Translations under genes and position numbers: made by a program | Shown: one piece after another, positions 59,101 to 64,000 of the stretch | How the letters are laid out: each line of letters begins with the position of its first letter | How positions within the stretch are numbered: position 1 is the first letter of the stretch | Notes under the pieces: generated by a model | Databases searched by the model: none | What the model was told of the DNA's origin: nothing | What the model saw: only the letters and a program-made list of their open reading frames with translations | From: Onthophagus taurus | Lineage: Eukaryota; Arthropoda; Insecta; Coleoptera; Scarabaeidae | Assembly (NCBI RefSeq): GCF_036711975.1 | Contig: NC_091975.1 | Coordinates: forward strand, 560,501 to 624,500 | Length of the DNA stretch: 64,000 nt | Direction of reading: 5' to 3'

Positions 59101-61208
59101 CTGTTGGGGATATTTTGGAATTATTCAGCTAAGAACCCAACCACTAGAATACAGGTTGGATTGGGTTTATATATAAAAGCTCCAACCACAAAATAACTGT
59201 TTGGAAACTATTTGAGTGGCTCCAATTAACGCTCCGATTGGTTGGGAATTCCTCATATGCAATTACCTATGGTAATTACACCTGTCAAATAATTCCGCCA
59301 CATTTAAATATCACTGCATCATATGACATGTGAGATTGCATCTGACGAGCTTCCAACCTATGAGCATTAACCTAACCAATGTTAATGTTAATATTTTATA
59401 GAATTAATTTAAATATTTCAATCATTTGAAACAGTAAAAGTCAACAAAAGATGGCGCTAGTGTCAAATTAGATTTTTGAGTTGACAGTTCGTGTATTGGC
59501 AGTTAGGAAAAAAAATTTTTAGGTTAAGTTCTAACATAAAATAATCATCTGGTTTAGAACGACCAGAAAAAGTATTGTTTTTATTCTAATTAACATTAAA
59601 ATAATCATATTTTCTTATTTTTTAAGGGTTTTGCTAGTAAATGATTAATTTTTTCTGTAAATGGTCACTTTCTTTATATGCAAATGCAAAGGAGATAGGC
59701 CAAGCAGAACATCCATTGTTAGAGTTTACGTTGTCCTTGGCGCCATAGAAAATAGATTCGTAGAAATGCAATTCTCTAAACAAAAACTTAGTACTAAAAA
59801 TTGCGCGCATGTGGCGCCATCTGTTGGGGATATTTTGGAATTATTCAGCTAAGAACCCAACCACTGGAATACAGGTTGGATTGGGTTTATATATAAAAGC
59901 TCCAACCACAGAATAACCGTTTGGAAACTATTTGAGTGGCTCCAATTAACGTTCCGACTGGTTGGGAATTCCTCATATGCAATTACCTATGGTAATTACA
60001 CCTGTCAAATAATTCCGCCACATTTAAATATCACTGCATCATATGACATGTGAGATTGCATCTGACGAGCTTCCAACCTATGAGCATTAACCTAACCAAT
60101 GTTAATGTTAATATTTTATAGAATTAATTTAAATATTTCAATCATTTGAAACAGTAAAAGTCAACAAAAGATGGCGCTAGTGTCAAATTAGATTTTTGAG
60201 TTGACAGTTCGTGTATTGACAGTTAGGAAAAAAAAATTTTAGGTTAAGTTCTAACATAAAATAATCATCTGGTTTAGAAGGATCAGAAAAAGTATTGCTT
60301 TTATTCTAATTAACATTAAAATAATCATATTTTCTTATTTTTTAAGGGTTTTGCTAGTAAATGATTAATTTTTTCTGTAAATGGTCACTTTCTTTATATG
60401 CAAATGCAAAGGAGATAGCCCAAGCAGAACATCCACTGTTAGAGTTTGCGTTGTCCTTGGCGCCATAGAAAATAGATTCGTAGAAATGCAATTCTCTAAA
60501 CAAAAAGTTAGTACTAAAAATTGCACGCATGTGGCGCTATCTGTTGGGGATATTTTGGAATTATTCAGCTAAGAACCCAACCACTCGAATACAGGTTGGA
60601 TTGGGTTTATATATAAAAGCTCCAACCACAGAATAACTGTTTGGAAACTATTTGAGTGGCTCCAATTAACGCTCCAACTGGTTGGGAATTCCTCATATGC
60701 AATTACCTATGGTAATTACACCTGTCAAATAATTCCACCACATTTAAACATCACTGCATCATATGACATGTGAGATTGTATCTGACGAGCTTCCAACCAG
60801 TTATAACGTTAACTGAAACAAAGCTATAATGTTAATGTTAATATTTTATAGAATTAATTTAAATATTTCAATCATTTGAAACAGTAAAAGTCAACAAAAG
60901 ATGGCGCTAGTGTCAAATTAGATTTTTGAGTTGACAGTTCGTTTGAATTTTTAGGTTAAGTTCTAATATAAAATAATCATCTGGTTTAGAAGGATCAGAA
61001 AAAGTATTGTTTTTATTTTAATTAATATTAAAATAATCATATAATTTTTTTATTTTTAAATATAGCAAGTTTGGCACTTCAGCAATTATTTCAAGTCGTT
61101 CAGCAGAGTTCCGGTTCGAATTCAAATCTATCTTCATCGGCGGGATCTTCGAATTCATCGGCAACAAGCAGTTCCAGTTCTAGTTACAATAGCGATACGA
61201 GAATGTAG
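56158..61208 (+). CDS. RING-H2 E3 ubiquitin ligase, RNF126/RNF115-like
   Basis: Six exons: 56158-56241, 56312-56422, 56640-56722 (or -56761), 56912-57108, 57161-57427, 61066-61208; total 294 residues (or 307 with the longer exon 3). Family members ubiquitinate misfolded and membrane-derived client proteins and act with BAG6. The N-terminal zinc ribbon is [10 protein letters not shown]...[14 protein letters not shown] (about 14-45). A middle helix, [15 protein letters not shown], precedes [18 protein letters not shown]. The RING-H2 domain has [19 protein letters not shown] and CPICRQ (about residues 187-228), with all eight zinc ligands present. The C-terminus is Ser-rich. The last intron (57428-61065) is 3.6 kb of tandem repeat. 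Exon 3 has two in-phase AG|GT donors. Confidence 0.92.
57496..60952 (+). repeat. About 720-bp tandem array in the RING-gene intron
   Basis: Five units start with AGGTTAAGTTCTAA-type sequence at 57496, 58086, 58806, 59521 and 60241, and a partial sixth starts at 60953. Lengths are 590, 720, 715, 720 and 712 bp. Unit 1 is short because it lacks a roughly 130-bp segment present in the others. Each unit carries GTGGCGCCATCTGTTGG, a TATATATAAAAGC box, an AACCCAACCA/TTGGATTGGGTT hairpin and AGATGGCGCTAG. A 63-codon frame is open in three units but broken in others, so it is not a gene. Confidence 0.95.
60676..60802. repeat. 127-bp foldback (MITE-like) inside the array units
   Basis: AACTGGTTGGGAA at the left and TTCCAACCAGTT at the right form a terminal inverted repeat, complete in this last unit. 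Units 2-4 have shortened ends (for example 58521-58643), and unit 1 lacks the segment altogether. Its presence or absence dates the units relative to each other. Confidence 0.7.
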
Positions 61209-61757
61209 AATACTTGTAACGTACGGAGAAAAATACAGAACGCAGAACGGTAAGAAGTCCGCTTCAAAAAAATTATTATTTACCACTTATAAAAATCTTT
61301 TATTATTTAATTTAAATCGGGGATTTTTTTTTTAAAGTATTAAACTGTTTTTTATAAAAAAAATCGTTACAAGTTATCTACTGATTGAGAAAGTGTTGGA
61401 AAAAACCGTAAAGTAATGTTAGTAACTTATTTAATTTATATAATTCGCTTAAAATGCAAAAAAATGCGAAAAATGGGTACATCTGTAAAGTGTACATAAA
61501 ATAGATTTGAAAAGTGAGTTTTTTGTCATATTTTGTACATAATCCGCGTTATTATAAATACTTCATCTTCCGTTTAGCTTTCGTTTTTAATGGTAATCTT
61601 TATTTCGTTACAAATCAGCAAGAAAATTTGATTATTTAAATTACACACATTTCGTGATGAATAAATAAAAAAAAATGGTGTAGATATGTTTTATTTTTTA
61701 AACCATTTCATTTCCTTAGAAACATTAATATTTGTCAACGTCTTTAATCGAAAGAAA
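61209..61757. other. RING ligase 3' UTR and COX4 upstream region
   Basis: AT-rich. It includes the 3' UTR of the RING gene and the promoter and 5' UTR of the COX4 gene. No other feature recognised. Confidence 0.45.
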
Positions 61758-62384
61758 ATGTTATTAACACTTCATAACAAAAACTTACTATTATTTCGAA
61801 AAATTCGAATCGATTCGAGATATTTTGCAACTCATCTTTTAAAGCGACCACCATTAGAATTTCCTAAACATGCTTCTAAACGTGCCTCTCACAATGACGG
61901 AAGCGATAAAGAAGCTGAACTTTGTCATTTAATTGGTAATCGTGAAATCGTTGGTTATGGCTCAAACGGGGAACCTGCGTACTTCGATTATCCGGCGTAT
62001 CCATTTCCATCGATTCGTTGGAAAGAGTGCTCGCCCCAAATTGCGGCGCTACGCGAAAAAGAAAAAGGCGATTGGAAAAATTTGGATTGCAAAGATAAAA
62101 GAGCTCTGTATCGGGCGTCTTTTCGCCAAACATTCGCTGAAATGCAAGCTCCAACCGGGGAGTGGAAGTCAACTTTTGGGTTCACTTTTATGTTTGTTAG
62201 CATCGCGTTATGGATTTATATGGGTATTAGGGTTTACGTGCAAAATCCGTGGCCGAAATCTTACAAAGAGGAAGCAAGGGAGGCCCAATTAAAAAGAATT
62301 TTGGATTTACAAATCGAAATTTTACACGGGCTTTCATACGAATGGGATTATGAGAATAAAGAATGGAAAAAAGGATGGTTTTAA
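61758..62384 (+). CDS. COX4: Cytochrome c oxidase subunit 4 (intronless copy)
   Basis: A single uninterrupted frame of 208 residues. Subunit 4 is a nuclear-encoded, single-span subunit of respiratory complex IV in the mitochondrial inner membrane. The N-terminus MLLTLHNKNLLLFRKIRIDSRYF is basic and amphipathic, a plausible mitochondrial presequence. Family blocks are REIVGYGSNGEPAYFDYP, IAALREKEKGDWKNL, LYRASFRQTFAEMQAPTGEWK and the TM segment FTFMFVSIALWIYMGIRVYV (about 150-169), then AQLKRILDLQIEILHGLSYEWDY. An in-frame ATG at 61686 exists, but the one at 61758 starts the presequence. It has no introns and several substitutions in conserved blocks, so it may be a retrocopied, possibly testis-type, paralogue. 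A polyadenylation signal AATAAA lies at 62407-62412. It converges on SLC44. Confidence 0.9.
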   Translation: MLLTLHNKNLLLFRKIRIDSRYFATHLLKRPPLEFPKHASKRASHNDGSDKEAELCHLIGNREIVGYGSNGEPAYFDYPAYPFPSIRWKECSPQIAALREKEKGDWKNLDCKDKRALYRASFRQTFAEMQAPTGEWKSTFGFTFMFVSIALWIYMGIRVYVQNPWPKSYKEEAREAQLKRILDLQIEILHGLSYEWDYENKEWKKGWF

Positions 62385-62493
62385 TTGTATTAAAACCAGA
62401 TTATTAAATAAATTACGATTAAAATATTTATATTATTACATTATTATTGTATTTCAATAAATATCACATATTTTATCTGTAGAATAGATGCAA

Positions 62494-64000
62494 TTACTTA
62501 TTCTTTTTGTTGAGCACGTTCATAAGATTTTTGGTCATAAAATAAGGCCTCTCTCTTGATCCATCGTTGCGTTCGCAATCTTCAACTAAAATTTTAAAAA
62601 TAATTAATCAAAAAATACGTGTTGTAGAAAACAACTTACGGAAGCACAAAAATAAGGTATCAATAGCCATTATATAAACTTTGAAGAAGACCGATGCGAT
62701 CAAATACGTGCAAATCGCAATAAAAATGATTGGGATATAAACATAATTTAATTTGATGACGCTTACATAAGTTAAAATTGAATAAATAATACTTGAAACA
62801 CCAATTACAACAATAATTTTGCTTAAGAAGAACAGAAAATCCGTTATCTAAAAAAGAATTTGTATCAACACCAAATAATGATTATGTTAATAATTGAGGA
62901 GCGTCTGTTCAAAAGTTTTCAGCGTAATTTACTAGTTTGGTAAAAACTCCTTCAAATTTTGTACTAATTTTTTGATTCTGTTGATGAGGACATCTTTTTA
63001 GCAAAGCTTCAATAATAAGGGCAGTCTCAGAAACTTTTTGAATAATCTACTAATGGCACTTCCTGAACCATATTATGAAATTTATAGAAAACATGGGACA
63101 TTGAAAGTTTTGGAAGAAAACTGGGCTCTGTATGATATCAAAGACCTTGAACAGTATTATAAGAAAGAAGTAGATATCCGTTCAGTTTGCTAAATTGTTG
63201 CATAATTACCCTCAAGATATGTGTAAGCAGGAATAAAAAGAAAGAAGTAACTCTTGTCAAGCAGTTTAGTGACAGCTGAGCTAATTTAACGGAGTTGGCA
63301 GAATTGGTAATCACTGCAAACTGATTACAGCTTTGCAAAATTATTTAAATCTTATCTAAATGGTAAAGAACTCTTTTACAAGTGTTCAAAATGGTGGAAA
63401 TCATTTGGAAATAGGGTTTCTAAAATTTCTTTACTATGAAATAGCCCCTTTTGAGCAGACGCTCCTCATTATTATTACCTTATCTAAAACGAAGACTCTT
63501 AAAATATTTCTAATAAGTAGATTAAAAGCATCTTTGGCACTAGCACAAAAGTTTTTGCCATGAACGGCACACATAATGTAAGCGTTACGATTAATGAATT
63601 TTAAAAATTTCTCCAAACACCAAAAGAAACATTTTAAACAGCACATTATCGCCCTTGTTAGCGCATTATCGTATTTCTTCAATTTATGATCGATGTATTC
63701 CAAAATCACTCTGATAATCCGACAAATCGTAATGATTAATGAGCCAAAAGCCAACGTTCCGATGTGATATCGCAACGTTCTTAACGTCGATGTTGTAACG
63801 TTGAAAAACGGAACGTTCTTTTTCTCGAACGTCCAATACCACGTTGCAAATACTCCGGCTAGAATCATTTCGCAAAGAGCCGAGATGAAGAAAACGCCCC
63901 AGAAAAATCCAATGATGTTAAAAGCTAAAAATTAAGAAAAAAAATCAAATTAAGTAATTAATTAATTAAAGGATTAATTACCGTGAATGTAAGGAACGTA
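62494..64000 (-). CDS. Choline transporter-like protein (SLC44), 3' part
   Basis: The last four exons of a minus-strand gene that continues beyond the window: 63982-64000 (partial), 63479-63924, 62640-62847 and 62494-62585, with consistent phases. SLC44 proteins are multi-pass membrane carriers for choline and ethanolamine. Signature blocks are YVPYIHAFNIIGFFWGVFF, LAGVFATWYWTFEKKNVPFF, LRTLRYHIGTLAFGSLI, RVILEYIDHKLKKYDN, NAYIMCAVHGKNFCASAKDAF, then VYIPIIFIAICTYLIASVFF and [30 protein letters not shown]. The protein ends in basic KKNK. Intron 62848-63478 consists mainly of a 574-bp terminal-inverted-repeat element. The gene appears intact in the visible part. Confidence 0.93.
62895..63468. 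mobile_element. 574-bp TIR element in an SLC44 intron
   Basis: The ends are inverted copies of TGAGGAGCGTCTGYTCAAAA (62895-62914 and 63449-63468). A short flanking duplication, possibly ATT, is present. Inside, a plus-strand remnant frame (about 63011-63191) reads NNKGSLRNFLNNLLMALPEPYYEIYRKHG...NWALYDIKDLEQYY; I do not recognise it, but it looks like once-coding sequence. The right end lies within about 10 bp of the SLC44 5' splice site. Confidence 0.75.

Noticed and set aside
58226-60572. Repeated 63-codon frames ([12 protein letters not shown]...) in the 720-bp array
   Set aside because: Open in three units but frameshifted in unit 1 and deleted in unit 3, with substitutions at all codon positions; they ride on the tandem repeat.
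61876-62292. Other frames over COX4
   Set aside because: Antisense or shifted shadows of the COX4 frame.

Overview
The window is animal nuclear DNA, almost certainly from an insect. Genes have short AT-rich introns with GT/AG borders. The repeats (Penelope with a GIY-YIG endonuclease, R1- and I-like LINEs with (TAA)n or poly(A) tails, piggyBac and hAT relics) are typical of insects; a beetle is possible but cannot be proved from the sequence. No bacterial-type gene, operon or CRISPR array is present.

Layout. Positions 1-32300 form a gene-poor, repeat-rich stretch. It holds broken LINEs at 0.5-2.8 kb, a piggyBac relic at 2.9-3.2 kb, a 175-bp satellite at 6.4-9.3 kb and a hAT-like relic near 9.9 kb. 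Two inverted copies of one I-like LINE lie at 11.7-13.6 kb (+) and 21.5-24.6 kb (-). Between them is an R1-like LINE with a 16-bp target duplication and a nested MITE (15.6-18.4 kb), an A-B-A repeat (18.4-19.4 kb) and a tRNA-Asn gene. Further right are a block of palindromes (26.6-28.4 kb) and a Penelope-like element with a hammerhead-like tail (29.0-31.0 kb). Positions 32330-43440 are mostly two further satellites (154 bp and 353 bp), followed by a tRNA-Ala-like gene at 44.35 kb.

Positions 44850-64000 are gene-dense: a centrobin-like coiled-coil gene (+), collagen prolyl 4-hydroxylase alpha (+), a ZIP zinc transporter (+), the ribosome-biogenesis factor RSL24D1 (-), an RNF126/115-like RING ubiquitin ligase (+), an intronless cytochrome c oxidase subunit 4 (+), and the 3' part of an SLC44 choline-transporter-like gene (-). 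These are unrelated housekeeping or cell-biology genes. RSL24D1 and the RING ligase are head-to-head about 0.5 kb apart. ZIP/RSL24D1 and COX4/SLC44 converge tail-to-tail. Two of the genes carry their own tandem arrays inside an intron (255-bp units in the centrobin-like gene, about 720-bp units in the RING gene).

No complete new molecular system is evident. The most distinctive signals are: R1-like insertions repeatedly next to one GGGTTG-rich palindromic repeat (possible target preference); a MITE whose 9-bp duplication exactly restores a LINE reading frame; a hammerhead-like motif at the Penelope 3' end; nested higher-order structure in three satellites; and CTCF-like motifs repeated through the RING-gene intron array. 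Exon borders were placed by eye from frame, GT/AG sites and family similarity.
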